Shown: piece after piece, positions 33,771-41,548 of the stretch
Position numbering within the stretch: the first letter of the stretch is position 1
How the letters are laid out: every line of letters starts with the position of its first letter
Origin: a virus
Strand: one strand, 5' to 3'
Virus record (IMG/VR): IMGVR_UViG_3300035698_005497
Span: 1-41,548 of that record
DNA length: 41,548 nucleotides
Made by a program: the position numbers and the translations under genes
The notes under the pieces: generated by a model
Seen by the model: only the letters and a program-made list of their open reading frames with translations
Database searches by the model: none
Told to the model about the DNA's origin: nothing

Positions 33771-34929
33771 AGTTAAATTTTTTTGTTTTAATTTTAAGTT
33801 TTGAAGAATCAAGACCACTAATAGCTTTAACCTGTAAACCATTAACAAATACATTACCTGCTGACGTCTGCCTTGGTTCTGTGGTTATGTTTTTTGATTT
33901 AGCTACTACCTCTTTAATGGCATCTGCTTTACCTTGCTCATAAAAATGCTGAGCCATAGTGTCTGCGTTTCTAGCAGCATACAAAGCTTTATGATAACCT
34001 ACGTGATCTGATACTCCTCCACTTTTGTCAAGGAACTTTCCTATAAAGTTTGAGATGTCAGATTGCGCTTCGGCTACCTCGTTTGGGTTTTTAACATTAT
34101 ACCTAAACTTTTTTTCACCAACGTTGAAATCAAAACCTTTGAAATCGTTGTTAAACATTTGTTTAGTTTTACTTAAAAACTCTCCGTGCTTCTGTTCTGC
34201 TTCTACTTGATTTTCGTTGTGTCTATTGAAAAAGTCAACCGCTTTTTGTTGCTCTTGAGTTACGCCTGGTCTCAACTTGATCTCGTCGTAGTATTTACTC
34301 TTTGTTTGCTCTAAAAAACTTTTTGCTTTTGCAACTTCCTCTTTTAACGCAATTTTTGTTTTGCGTATTTCTCTGTCATCGTCCAAGTCTTCGTCATATG
34401 AAAAATCCTCTAAGATGATATCTATATCCTCAGCATCTAAGTGAGGTTTTGTTTTTTTGTAATACTCTCTCAAAAGAGTTTCTTCATTTACGTTAGAGTA
34501 ATCAGAATTCAATCTAACGTAGTCTTCTAAAGTGCCCCCGGTATCTTGCATGAAAGAAACTAATTTTTCTATGTTTTCCGGTAAAGGTTTCCCAATTGGT
34601 TTGTCTTCAGCAATAACTGGCTGTAGCTCTTTAATTGTAGATACAGATTCTTGCTCTGTAATCTCTTGCATTACTTGCTCTACATCGCTAACGTCAGGAA
34701 AAACTTCCTCTTCTTCTTTTAGACTTAATGGCTCTACTTTTTGTTCTTGTATAACACTAGCGTCTTCTTTTTTTATTACAATCTGAGTCACCTCTGGCAC
34801 TACAATACCTTGACTTTCTTCAGCTACGTTATTTATTTTAACCTCAGCTATTTCGTTAGGCTTGTTTAGTTTTTTTGGCGTTCTTGGTTTTGATTTCATT
34901 TTGAAATCTCCTTCTTGCTTTACTTCCAT
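33769..34929 (-). CDS. Probable head scaffolding protein, 386 aa
   Basis: The 386-aa protein is highly charged and acidic in the first half (VEPLSLKEEEEVFPDVSD), with a helical coiled-coil middle (REIRKTKIALKEEVAKAKSFL) and a basic C-terminal tail (SSKLKIKTKKFN). That make-up and its place between portal and capsid genes match phage scaffolding proteins. An internal ATG at codon 11 is an alternative start. A protease fusion was looked for and not seen. Confidence 0.75.
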   Translation of the reverse strand: MEVKQEGDFKMKSKPRTPKKLNKPNEIAEVKINNVAEESQGIVVPEVTQIVIKKEDASVIQEQKVEPLSLKEEEEVFPDVSDVEQVMQEITEQESVSTIKELQPVIAEDKPIGKPLPENIEKLVSFMQDTGGTLEDYVRLNSDYSNVNEETLLREYYKKTKPHLDAEDIDIILEDFSYDEDLDDDREIRKTKIALKEEVAKAKSFLEQTKSKYYDEIKLRPGVTQEQQKAVDFFNRHNENQVEAEQKHGEFLSKTKQMFNNDFKGFDFNVGEKKFRYNVKNPNEVAEAQSDISNFIGKFLDKSGGVSDHVGYHKALYAARNADTMAQHFYEQGKADAIKEVVAKSKNITTEPRQTSAGNVFVNGLQVKAISGLDSSKLKIKTKKFN

Positions 34930-34957
34930 AATATAATATAATTAAATAGTTAAAATT

Positions 34958-37375
34958 TTATCTAGGTTCAAAACCTCCTAGACCAAAACCACCTAGTACA
35001 TCATTACTAGATGATTCAAAGTTTTTTGGTACAGAGTCCTTTTTCCTTTGATCGATCAACTCTGATTGTTGAGTTGCTTGTATTTTTGTTCTTTGATCTT
35101 TACGGTCTTCTTTTTCTTTTTCTTTTCCATACTCAGCATTTGCTCTTATCTGAGCTAATTGCATGTTGTAATTAAACTCCTCTGCCATTAATTGTTTCTT
35201 TATTTCTGCCTCCTGCTGCATCTGCTGTACTCTGAACTGAGACTTTCCTTGCTCTATTTGTAATTCTGTTTGAGCTAAAGCCTGCTGTTTCTGCACTTCT
35301 GCCAGAGCCGCTCTTTCAGCTGTCTCTGAGTTTGCTTGAGCTTGAGCTTGAATATTTTCTAGTTGAGCTTTTCTAACTTCTTCTTTCTTTATTTTTTGCC
35401 TATGTTTTAGAAATTGGTTTGCTAACTTTAAATTCCTTATTTCTCTGATGTCTATAGCGTCGCTTAGATCAATACTCTGAGTCTGTAAAGCTATTTGAAT
35501 ATTTCTTTCTAACTGAGCTTTCTCTTCTTCGTCTGGTTCTAGTTCTAAAAATATACCAAACTCGTGCATGTTTAATTTAGATATTTCTTCTAAACTAGCA
35601 GTGTTAACTGCATTGATACTATTCATTAACGCGTTTTTAGTTAGAGGGAAATCTAACATATCAGCAACCCTTAAACTTATATTTTCACACGTTCTAATGG
35701 TAACGTACATTAATGACTGTAGTATATGTTTTGTAGCTACGTTTGAATTAGCTGCCGCTAGCTTTTGTAAACCAACTAAAGAATCTTTTGCAGGCATGCT
35801 ACCATCTCGAGCTTCGTTCAATCCCGTGACATCTCTTATCATTTGTAAATAGTATTGATAAGTCTGTATTAGCGCTTGTATTTTATTTATACCTGAAGAC
35901 GACTGTAGCTCTTGGATTGGTATTTTACCTCTGTTAGGATCACCATCTTGCGTTAAAGATCTACCAACTATACTACCTGTTTGAAAGTACATATTTAAAG
36001 CTTCTTGAGGGTTGTAAGAAGTTCCATTACCTAAGTCTACCTCAGCTAAACCATCTACGTCTATAAATATACCGTCAGGAACCATTTTAGATAATACCTG
36101 TTGTATTTTAAGATGTGTTATTTGAATCATATCAGCGAAACCAATACATTTACTAACTAAACTATCTATTCTGCCTTTATACATTCTAGGAGCAGATATA
36201 GCGTAATTCATTTCTACTTTAGTTTGATCACTATACGGTCTAGTCATGTTTTCAGCCAGCTCCCACTTTAACATTTTATCGTGGCCTAATATCTTAGCTC
36301 CACTATAAATAACTTCTATAGATCTAGAAACTTTACTAAAGTTATCATTAACCGGTGGATCAAAACCATCATTCTTTTCTATTGCTTTCTCTAACCCGTA
36401 TTCTGTTTGCTTTATTTTAAATACTTGATTTGTGTAAGTTTTGTATTCAAAATATAAAACCTGTACCGTATCATAGTTACCATCTTGATTTCCTTGTTGT
36501 CTAATATTATTCTGTGAGCCTGGATATTTTTGTATTTCCTCTAGCTCTTCATTAGTTAAGTGAGAAAACTGTTTCTTAAGCTCAGACAAAGAAACCCCTT
36601 TGACTTCGCCTACATAATATATGTCTTCAAAATTAGGGTCTTCGGTGTAAGAGTAAACTAAATTAGCTGGGTCCACATAACTAACGGTAACACCTTCTGA
36701 TAAATTGAAACCTGTTTTAACGCAAGCAATACCCAATATAGTTAAATCTTGTGCTAATCTTTTTTTTGTCTCTTCGTATCTATTAAATTCTAACACGTTG
36801 TCAATAACTTCTTCTTCAGCTATTTCAATGCTTTGCTTGTAATTTAATTGTATATATAAATCTAGTTCATCTCTTGATTGAGGTAAATTGGATGGATCAT
36901 TTGTACTATATAAATCAACTCCTAAAGTTTGCTTAAATTCCTCAATAAGCTCTCTAGCGTTCATGTCTCTTAACACATTTGCAGCGTAATCAGTTCTAGC
37001 TTTTAAAGCGTAAGGATCTGTAGCGAACGATTTTATTTTATAACCTTTATCAGTCATACCGTTAATAACGATATCTACGAACTTAGATAAAACAGCAACC
37101 GGCTGCCAATCTAAATTAAGGTAAGATAAATCCCCGTTAACAGATAACTCGTCTTTGTATTTTTGTACAGATTGTTCTCCTCTTGCATATAACCTTAGTC
37201 TATGAAAGCTCTGCCAGTTGCTACCAAACCTTCCTCCTGAACCAGCTCCACGATCACCGCGGAACCATTCGTTTTCTATACCATTACCAACAGCTCTTCC
37301 GTATTCGTAGCTTTGCTTCTCTGAATCGGGTACTACCTGACTTGGAAATGTACTATTTACAGTTTTGTAAATCAT
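34958..37375 (-). CDS. Portal protein, crAss-like type, 805 aa
   Basis: The portal forms the dodecameric ring for DNA entry and exit. The N-terminus (YEYGRAVGNGIENEWF, then RFGSNWQSFHRLRLYARGEQ) and the core (LAQDLTILGIACVKTGFN, YVDPANLVYSY, IRDVTGLNEARDGS) match crAss-like portals. From about residue 660 a long Gln/Ala/Glu-rich coiled-coil runs almost to the end, fitting the barrel helix, with a glycine-rich tip. It starts immediately after the TerL stop, as expected for the packaging module. Confidence 0.88.
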   Translation of the reverse strand: MIYKTVNSTFPSQVVPDSEKQSYEYGRAVGNGIENEWFRGDRGAGSGGRFGSNWQSFHRLRLYARGEQSVQKYKDELSVNGDLSYLNLDWQPVAVLSKFVDIVINGMTDKGYKIKSFATDPYALKARTDYAANVLRDMNARELIEEFKQTLGVDLYSTNDPSNLPQSRDELDLYIQLNYKQSIEIAEEEVIDNVLEFNRYEETKKRLAQDLTILGIACVKTGFNLSEGVTVSYVDPANLVYSYTEDPNFEDIYYVGEVKGVSLSELKKQFSHLTNEELEEIQKYPGSQNNIRQQGNQDGNYDTVQVLYFEYKTYTNQVFKIKQTEYGLEKAIEKNDGFDPPVNDNFSKVSRSIEVIYSGAKILGHDKMLKWELAENMTRPYSDQTKVEMNYAISAPRMYKGRIDSLVSKCIGFADMIQITHLKIQQVLSKMVPDGIFIDVDGLAEVDLGNGTSYNPQEALNMYFQTGSIVGRSLTQDGDPNRGKIPIQELQSSSGINKIQALIQTYQYYLQMIRDVTGLNEARDGSMPAKDSLVGLQKLAAANSNVATKHILQSLMYVTIRTCENISLRVADMLDFPLTKNALMNSINAVNTASLEEISKLNMHEFGIFLELEPDEEEKAQLERNIQIALQTQSIDLSDAIDIREIRNLKLANQFLKHRQKIKKEEVRKAQLENIQAQAQANSETAERAALAEVQKQQALAQTELQIEQGKSQFRVQQMQQEAEIKKQLMAEEFNYNMQLAQIRANAEYGKEKEKEDRKDQRTKIQATQQSELIDQRKKDSVPKNFESSSNDVLGGFGLGGFEPR

Positions 37376-39604
37376 TTATGTTATTATTTTTGAGGTATTA
37401 CCTGAATTGTTATATCTACCAAAAGATATTGAAACCGGTGTTTTATCTTGTTTAAAAACTGGTGTATATCTGTTTTTGTTACAAGCCATTATAGCTAATC
37501 CTGAGCTTATAGTAGCATCAAACTTTGTTCTATTGTTTATATCAAATCTAGACCAATCTTCTAAGGTTTCTTGAAAATACATATTTCCATAACCTCTTTC
37601 TGTTGCTCCCACAAAATCATTAATGTAAGATTCAATAGCGGAAGCGTGTGCTTGTTTTACATCTTCACTAGAGTTAGGTATACCACCTATTTCTTTTTCT
37701 GTAACTGATAAGTTGCTCCAAATTTTATCAGGTCTGTTCATAGAGAAACCTCTATAACCTCTTCGTTTAAAATGATATAATAACCTAGGTTTATTATTCT
37801 CGCAAAGTATAGGCATACCGTAGAATACACAAGCCATCAAAACTTCTTCAAAAAATATCTCTGCAGTTTGAGGCCTAGCTATATACTCTAAAAAAAACAT
37901 ATTAACAGGAGCTTCATCCATACTGTACTTAGTTAAACCAGCTAAAGCGCCATTAGAACCTCTTTTATCAACTGTTCCAGATATATCGTAACTATCACAA
38001 CCAAAAGCACCTAAGTGTTCGTTTCCAGGGTGTTTAACGCCGTTTTTTACTATAACTCTATTCTGCAAATTAGCAGGTGGAACCCAACTAATCAAAAATC
38101 TACCATCTTTATTAGGAACAAACTGAACTAAAGTATCCCTTATTCCGTTCTGCCACTGAAAAGATCCTCTAGTAACCATTTTACTGTTTGCTAAATCTTC
38201 GTTATAATCTATCTGTTCATATATTTTAGTTAGATTAAAAAGAGATAATTTAGCTTCATCTCTAAAAGCGTGTTTTTCTGTTCTGGGAAACTGACGATAG
38301 TATTCATTTAAACCATCTTGATCATTCTTTAAACCATCAACTTCATTCTCCCAATGTTCTATAACTCCGTATTCTATAGCTTGACCGCTCGCATCTATAA
38401 CGTTTTTCTTTGGTTTATCGAATACAGGTAGCCCATGAGAATCAATGAATCCTTCGTAGTTCCATTCCATAGGTATGAACAAAGAATATAATCCCGAGCT
38501 AGTTTGACCATTGCGGTTTCTGTTTGTGACATTTGAAGACTCATATAGTTTTTTAAAATTCTTACCACCTTTGTCTAACGCGTTAGATGTTGAACCCATC
38601 ATGCATTTACCAACAATCCTGCTACCTAATCTTAAACAGGTTTTAGTAACTCTCCAGTTATTTAATATGTTATCGGGTCTCTCCCATTTACCGCTTTCAT
38701 CGTGTACTAACATCTTAAGTTTTTCACCATCGTAAGAGTTGTCCCCTGTGTTTTTCCAGTCAATAGTGGTATCTAGCCCAGCAACTTCTTCGTCCATAGT
38801 CCCTTCATTGAACTTTTTCCTAGTTAGTTTCGATGCCGGTATTCTATAAGCAAGCTCTGTTTTAGGTCTATCCATACCATCCTGTATAGGTTTAAAAAAG
38901 AAAGGATAGTTAATAGATATAGGTACAACCTTATCCGTAAACATTTTCTTTGCATCGCCTCCAGATTTTGATAATATACCAAACCTAGAGTCACTTGATA
39001 TAGTCGCTTGGTTGACCACTTCACCTGAAGCCATAAAAGAAAAACCGGATCGTCTATTCTTGAGGTAACACATTCCATAGCATCTATTATCAACTTTGCA
39101 AGCTTCCCAGAATATATAAAATACTCTATTAGATTCCCTGTAGTCAGCAGCTCCAACGTCTATCTTAGACCATTGAAGATACATATAATGTGTTCCTGTT
39201 ATATAAGTTGGCTCCCCATTGTTGTAAAACCAAAAGCCCTCTTCTCTCTTTTTGAATTCGCTATCGATATAGTCGTACCATTTTTCTTTAAATTGGTTTG
39301 TACATCTATCCCAGTCAAATACACTTTTTATTTTTTCTAATTCTTTAGGGCACTCTAGCTTGTCCCACTTTTGCTCCTTTTTACTATCAGAGCATTTGTA
39401 AACTTTTTTTGGTTTTAAAGGTAAAGCTATCTTAAGGTTTTGTATTTCTATAACCTCGCCAATAGTGCCGTCATTACTTATTACTATAGCGTCTATATCA
39501 GAGTTGTATCCTCTAGCCCATTTCTTGTATCTATTATTTTTTTCTAATAGATTTGGTTTTATATAATTTTCTAGCTTTTTTACTAGTGTTTGTTGGTATA
39601 TCAT
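37376..39604 (-). CDS. terL: Terminase large subunit, crAss-like type, 742 aa
   Basis: This is the DNA-packaging motor ATPase and nuclease. The ATPase half has a deviant Walker A (KNRRSGFSF, 182-190) without the usual GKT lysine-threonine, and Walker B MLVHDE (Asp302, Glu303). The nuclease half has FGCDSYD (Asp537) and ILCENNK (Glu602). Length is above the usual 500-600 aa because of a long N-terminal extension. It overlaps the preceding small gene by 4 nt (ATGA) and is followed directly by the portal. Confidence 0.88.
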   Translation of the reverse strand: MIYQQTLVKKLENYIKPNLLEKNNRYKKWARGYNSDIDAIVISNDGTIGEVIEIQNLKIALPLKPKKVYKCSDSKKEQKWDKLECPKELEKIKSVFDWDRCTNQFKEKWYDYIDSEFKKREEGFWFYNNGEPTYITGTHYMYLQWSKIDVGAADYRESNRVFYIFWEACKVDNRCYGMCYLKNRRSGFSFMASGEVVNQATISSDSRFGILSKSGGDAKKMFTDKVVPISINYPFFFKPIQDGMDRPKTELAYRIPASKLTRKKFNEGTMDEEVAGLDTTIDWKNTGDNSYDGEKLKMLVHDESGKWERPDNILNNWRVTKTCLRLGSRIVGKCMMGSTSNALDKGGKNFKKLYESSNVTNRNRNGQTSSGLYSLFIPMEWNYEGFIDSHGLPVFDKPKKNVIDASGQAIEYGVIEHWENEVDGLKNDQDGLNEYYRQFPRTEKHAFRDEAKLSLFNLTKIYEQIDYNEDLANSKMVTRGSFQWQNGIRDTLVQFVPNKDGRFLISWVPPANLQNRVIVKNGVKHPGNEHLGAFGCDSYDISGTVDKRGSNGALAGLTKYSMDEAPVNMFFLEYIARPQTAEIFFEEVLMACVFYGMPILCENNKPRLLYHFKRRGYRGFSMNRPDKIWSNLSVTEKEIGGIPNSSEDVKQAHASAIESYINDFVGATERGYGNMYFQETLEDWSRFDINNRTKFDATISSGLAIMACNKNRYTPVFKQDKTPVSISFGRYNNSGNTSKIIT

Positions 39605-39876
39605 TTAGATCTTCCTTCAGCAAAGCCTTTAAAAGGTTTTTCTTGTTTAAATTCTTTTAAACCATCCTCTAAGATATTGCTCTCCAATTCTATTCTGTTA
39701 AGTATTTCAAAAGCATCAAATATAGCTAGCTTTTTTGTAGCAGCAGCGTTTTTAAGCCTATCCGCGGTAATATCCTCACCTGAATCAAGTATCTTTTCTT
39801 CAGCTACTTTTATCAACTCTTCAACTGCTTTTTGCCCAGCTGCTATTATGTTCTTTTTCGTTTCTCTCGTATCCAT
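39601..39876 (-). CDS. Possible terminase small subunit, 91 aa
   Basis: A 91-aa helical, charged protein: KKNIIAAGQKAVEELIKVA, then DITADRLKNAAATKKLAIFD and EILNRIELES. It sits directly upstream of terL with a 4-nt overlap, the usual place for terS. The DITADRLKNAAATKKLAIFDAF segment is seen in small proteins before terL in flavobacterial phages. A helix-turn-helix is not clear, so TerS is a position-based guess. Confidence 0.5.
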   Translation of the reverse strand: MDTRETKKNIIAAGQKAVEELIKVAEEKILDSGEDITADRLKNAAATKKLAIFDAFEILNRIELESNILEDGLKEFKQEKPFKGFAEGRSK

Positions 39877-40426
39877 AATTTAATAAAATATCATTTGATT
39901 CCATGCAATACAGCTTACTGTCATTTACAATAAACTCGAATTCTCTACCTGATTTAAAACCAACTAAACAACCTTTTTTTACACCAAGCGATCGTAACGA
40001 GTTATTACTAATCTTTACTATACCAACGCCTTTTCTTTCAGTATCTAAAGACAACTCATCTAAATTTTTAACGGGAGAAACAAAGCATCTTTCTCCTAAG
40101 GCAATCCATTCGTTATCTTTTTTGTAAAGATAAACCTGGTCTAGCTGACAAAAAAATAAATTTTCAGCAAACATCTTACTACTATCTACCGCTTCGCCTT
40201 TTTGATTGTAATAACGTCTAAAAACATTGTGATGTATAATTATTTTATCACCAGGTTTTATTGGCGTATCATAAACCAACGGTGTTGATATTACAATAGC
40301 TTCTTTACTTATAAATTTAAACTCTTCTATACTCGTATTAAGTATTAGTTTTTTACCGTTAATATCTTTCTCGTTTTCATATCTACTTTTTACAGGTTTA
40401 ACTATAAAATCATACAGACTTCTCAT
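39821..40426 (-). CDS. Possible GroES-like tandem-barrel protein, 201 aa
   Basis: Two halves look alike. Residues 1-102 contain AIVISTPLVYD, then IKPGDKIIIHHNVFRRYY and a strand DQVYLYK. Residues 103-187 contain GVGIVKISNN, LGVKKGCLVGFKSGREFEF and KLYCMESNDILL. Both follow the GroES pattern of a strand, a loop ending in v-x-x-G-D-x-V-x-F, and a final LY-x-M/V-x-x-x-D-I strand. A phage co-chaperonin for capsid folding, like T4 gp31, is a reasonable idea, but the mobile loop is not recognisable. It overlaps the possible small terminase gene by 56 nt. Confidence 0.5.
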   Translation of the reverse strand: MRSLYDFIVKPVKSRYENEKDINGKKLILNTSIEEFKFISKEAIVISTPLVYDTPIKPGDKIIIHHNVFRRYYNQKGEAVDSSKMFAENLFFCQLDQVYLYKKDNEWIALGERCFVSPVKNLDELSLDTERKGVGIVKISNNSLRSLGVKKGCLVGFKSGREFEFIVNDSKLYCMESNDILLNYGYERNEKEHNSSWAKSS

Positions 40427-40653
40427 TAATACTCAAGATCGTATTCAACAGCTATTGCCATGTTAGAGTTAAACTTTTTCCATGGCATTACTTCGTCATT
40501 TTTTTTAATATATATACTGTAAGAGTTTGGCTCTTCATCGTGTATAATAGCTGATATAATGTGGCCTCCATAAACACTTTGACCAACAGCATAGTGCATT
40601 GCATCGTTTTTGTAATCAGACCCTATACTTATTTTCCTTATAATAGAGCTCAT
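40426..40653 (-). CDS. Small conserved late protein, 75 aa
   Basis: A 75-aa beta-rich protein with YAVGQSVYGGHIISAII, then YSIYIKKNDEVMPWKKFN and IAVEYDLEY. Small proteins with this Y-AVGQ-V-GG-I and W-K-FN pattern occur in flavobacterial and crAss-like phages near the terminase block. It overlaps its neighbours by 1 nt on each side. Function is unknown. Confidence 0.55.
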   Translation of the reverse strand: MSSIIRKISIGSDYKNDAMHYAVGQSVYGGHIISAIIHDEEPNSYSIYIKKNDEVMPWKKFNSNMAIAVEYDLEY

Positions 40654-40919
40654 TATACTTTTTCTAGATTGTTTAACAATTCTTTTTCCTCTATAAAAGT
40701 ATAGCTTCCATCAGTTAAATCAATATTAACCTTACCGTATACATTTTCTAACTCTCTTTTTGTTTCTTCTAGATTTCTAGTTGCTTCTACATAAACACTT
40801 ATTGCTTCGTGTTTTTTAGTTTCAATAAATCCAATATCGATTAATGATATCTGTAGCTTAGCCTGCTGTTGTTTAATTGACTCCAGTTCTTCTTTTGTAA
40901 TTTTTTTTAAATCACTCAT
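40653..40919 (-). CDS. Small coiled-coil late protein, 88 aa
   Basis: A helical 88-aa protein (LKKITKEELESIKQQQAKLQ, then ATRNLEETKRELENVYGKV) ending in a short beta segment (NIDLTDGSYTFI). Coiled-coil proteins of this kind recur before the terminase block in flavobacterial phages, without known role. It is separated from the membrane protein gene upstream by 52 nt of AT-rich DNA that contains the palindrome ATTGTTTTATAACAAT (40937-40952). Confidence 0.5.
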   Translation of the reverse strand: MSDLKKITKEELESIKQQQAKLQISLIDIGFIETKKHEAISVYVEATRNLEETKRELENVYGKVNIDLTDGSYTFIEEKELLNNLEKV

Positions 40920-40971
40920 AATTTTTATTTAATTTGATTGTTTTATAACAATATAGTTACACTTTTTATTT

Positions 40972-41160
40972 TTAAGTTACTTCAGCTATTTTAATCAAAT
41001 CGATTAACGTTTCATTTTTAAACAGGAATAAAGCTACACCAATTACAACCAATGAAGTTATAAAAGTTATAGAAGGCTCTAAGTAGCTTGCATCTTTAAC
41101 AGCAAACCCCCAAAATATTAATCCTAAAATATTTGTAATTATATTTTTAAAACAATTCAT
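40972..41160 (-). CDS. Small two-pass membrane protein, possible holin
   Basis: A 62-aa protein with two hydrophobic stretches: residues about 6-22 (NIITNILGLIFWGFAV) and about 31-48 (ITFITSLVVIGVALFLF). A short basic start and a charged end fit a two-pass membrane protein. Size, topology and position next to another membrane protein suggest a holin, but no endolysin is visible. It overlaps the neighbouring membrane protein gene by 4 nt. Confidence 0.5.
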   Translation of the reverse strand: MNCFKNIITNILGLIFWGFAVKDASYLEPSITFITSLVVIGVALFLFKNETLIDLIKIAEVT

Positions 41161-41405
41161 AAATTATATAATATTAAATATTGAAAAACAGGGATGCTAT
41201 TCCACCACCAATCAAAGAAATCCATTTCTCCTTTGCCTAAAATTTTGTCGTGTACAATTTCCTTTAAAGCGTAAATTATAAGAGCAATTAAACCGCCTAT
41301 ATTTCCGAATAATAACACTAAAGGAAATCCAGTAATAGCACCTAAAATAAAGTGTGCTTTATGGTCAGCTCTTATGTTATGAATGAAATCTGCAAGTTTG
41401 CTCAT
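41157..41405 (-). CDS. Membrane protein, lysis-cassette-like, 82 aa
   Basis: An 82-aa protein with a basic N-terminus (IHNIRADHKAHFILGAITG), two hydrophobic segments (ITGFPLVLLFGNIGGLIALI and VFQYLILYNL) and a charged middle (KEIVHDKILGKGEMDFFDWW). The AHF-x-x-G start and the KEI-x-x-D...DFFDW pattern resemble a small membrane family often found beside phage lysis genes. It overlaps the next gene by 4 nt. Holin or accessory lysis protein is inferred. Confidence 0.5.
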   Translation of the reverse strand: MSKLADFIHNIRADHKAHFILGAITGFPLVLLFGNIGGLIALIIYALKEIVHDKILGKGEMDFFDWWWNSIPVFQYLILYNL

Positions 41406-41420
41406 TAAAATTTATGCGTT

Positions 41421-41437
41421 TGATAATCTATGCCCAT
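41421..41437. repeat. Imperfect 17-bp direct repeat, right edge, copy 1
   Basis: TGATAATCTATGCCCAT matches TGATAATCTGTACCCAT at 41529-41545 at 15 of 17 positions. Both lie in the same frame of the interrupted small gene and encode MG-x-DY, so they could be an ancient internal duplication. No third copy was seen. Confidence 0.5.
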
Positions 41438-41528
41438 AAAAGAATGTATTCCTTGTCCTTCTATATCTACTGAATAAATTTTCCAACCGTAAGGATGCGT
41501 TTCTAATTCATCCTAAGCCATATAACAA

Positions 41529-41545
41529 TGATAATCTGTACCCAT
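41529..41545. repeat. Imperfect 17-bp direct repeat, right edge, copy 2
   Basis: TGATAATCTGTACCCAT, the partner of 41421-41437. It contains the apparent start codon of the interrupted small gene (minus-strand ATG at 41545-41543). Confidence 0.5.
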
Positions 41546-41548
41546 AAT

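Larger units (their letters stand above)
41405..41545 (-). pseudogene. Small gene interrupted by an in-frame TAG
   Basis: Starting at ATG 41545 the minus strand reads 10 codons (MGTDYHCYMA), then TAG at 41515-41513, then 35 open codons (DELETHPYGWKIYSVDIEGQ and on, ending MGIDYQTHKF) before TAA. That stop overlaps the 82-aa gene start by 1 nt (TAATG), as expected for a real coupled gene. The frame is also open beyond 41545, so the true start may lie outside. The break could be an amber mutation, sequencing error or readthrough. The two MG-x-DY segments come from a 17-bp imperfect repeat. Function is unknown. Confidence 0.5.

Noticed and set aside
40937-40952. Palindrome ATTGTTTTATAACAAT as an operator
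   Set aside because: Only 6-bp arms in very AT-rich DNA; chance is likely without conservation data, so it is mentioned only in the neighbouring gene entry.
1-41548. Reassignment of TAG to glutamine, as in some crAss-like phages
   Set aside because: TAG ends several genes where the next gene starts within a few bases (primase, resolvase, capsid with TAG-TAA), and the long genes contain no internal TAG.
1-41548. Terminal direct repeats joining the two window ends
   Set aside because: The first and last bases share no repeat longer than a few bases, so I cannot claim a complete or circular genome.

Overview
This window looks like most of the genome of a lytic, tailed podovirus-type phage. The host is probably a low-GC Bacteroidota bacterium, such as a marine flavobacterium. 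The evidence is AT-rich DNA, A-rich leaders instead of Shine-Dalgarno sequences, dense gene packing with 1-17 nt overlaps, and a structural module (terminase, portal, scaffold, capsid, adaptor, nozzle) of the type shared by crAss-like and marine flavobacterial podoviruses. All family calls come from motifs read by eye. No host genes, integrase, tRNA or CRISPR array was seen.

Layout: positions 1-11890 are all on the plus strand and hold metabolic, replication and regulatory genes. Small hypothetical genes come first, then a sigma-70-family factor, an ERF annealing protein with a RecE-like exonuclease, an SSB and a T7-like primase-helicase. Next is a nucleotide cassette: a thymidylate-synthase-family enzyme with the dCMP-type Asp at position 177, a MazG-type hydrolase fused to a GIY-YIG-like domain, and a second small NTP-pyrophosphohydrolase-like protein. 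A T7 endonuclease I-like resolvase, a chain of tiny genes and class I ribonucleotide reductase (nrdB, nrdA) follow. A bidirectional terminator at about 11917-11950 separates this arm from the late arm.

Positions 11991-41545 are all on the minus strand, so late transcription runs right to left. It passes small membrane proteins (possible lysis genes), small conserved genes, a GroES-like protein, a possible small terminase, TerL, portal, scaffold, major capsid protein, head-tail connector proteins, two nozzle/tail proteins (one with a C-terminal Ig/cadherin-like extension), a cupin-like protein and a T7-like ejection set. That set is a gp14-like small protein, a 489-aa protein and a 3068-aa giant polyvalent protein with an HExxH metalloprotease motif. 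Two short cysteine/lysine-rich proteins end the arm.

How it works together: RNR plus the nucleotide cassette would supply precursors, possibly with cytosine modification. The primase-helicase, SSB, ERF, exonuclease and resolvase support replication by recombination. The sigma factor could redirect host RNA polymerase to the late arm. No DNA polymerase, endolysin or separate tail fibre is visible, so the genome probably continues past both ends. The most interesting points are the predicted modified-cytosine pathway, a 15-bp repeat after the sigma factor and nrdA genes, the giant virion protein with recurring FSK boundary motifs, and a small gene with an in-frame amber codon at the right edge.
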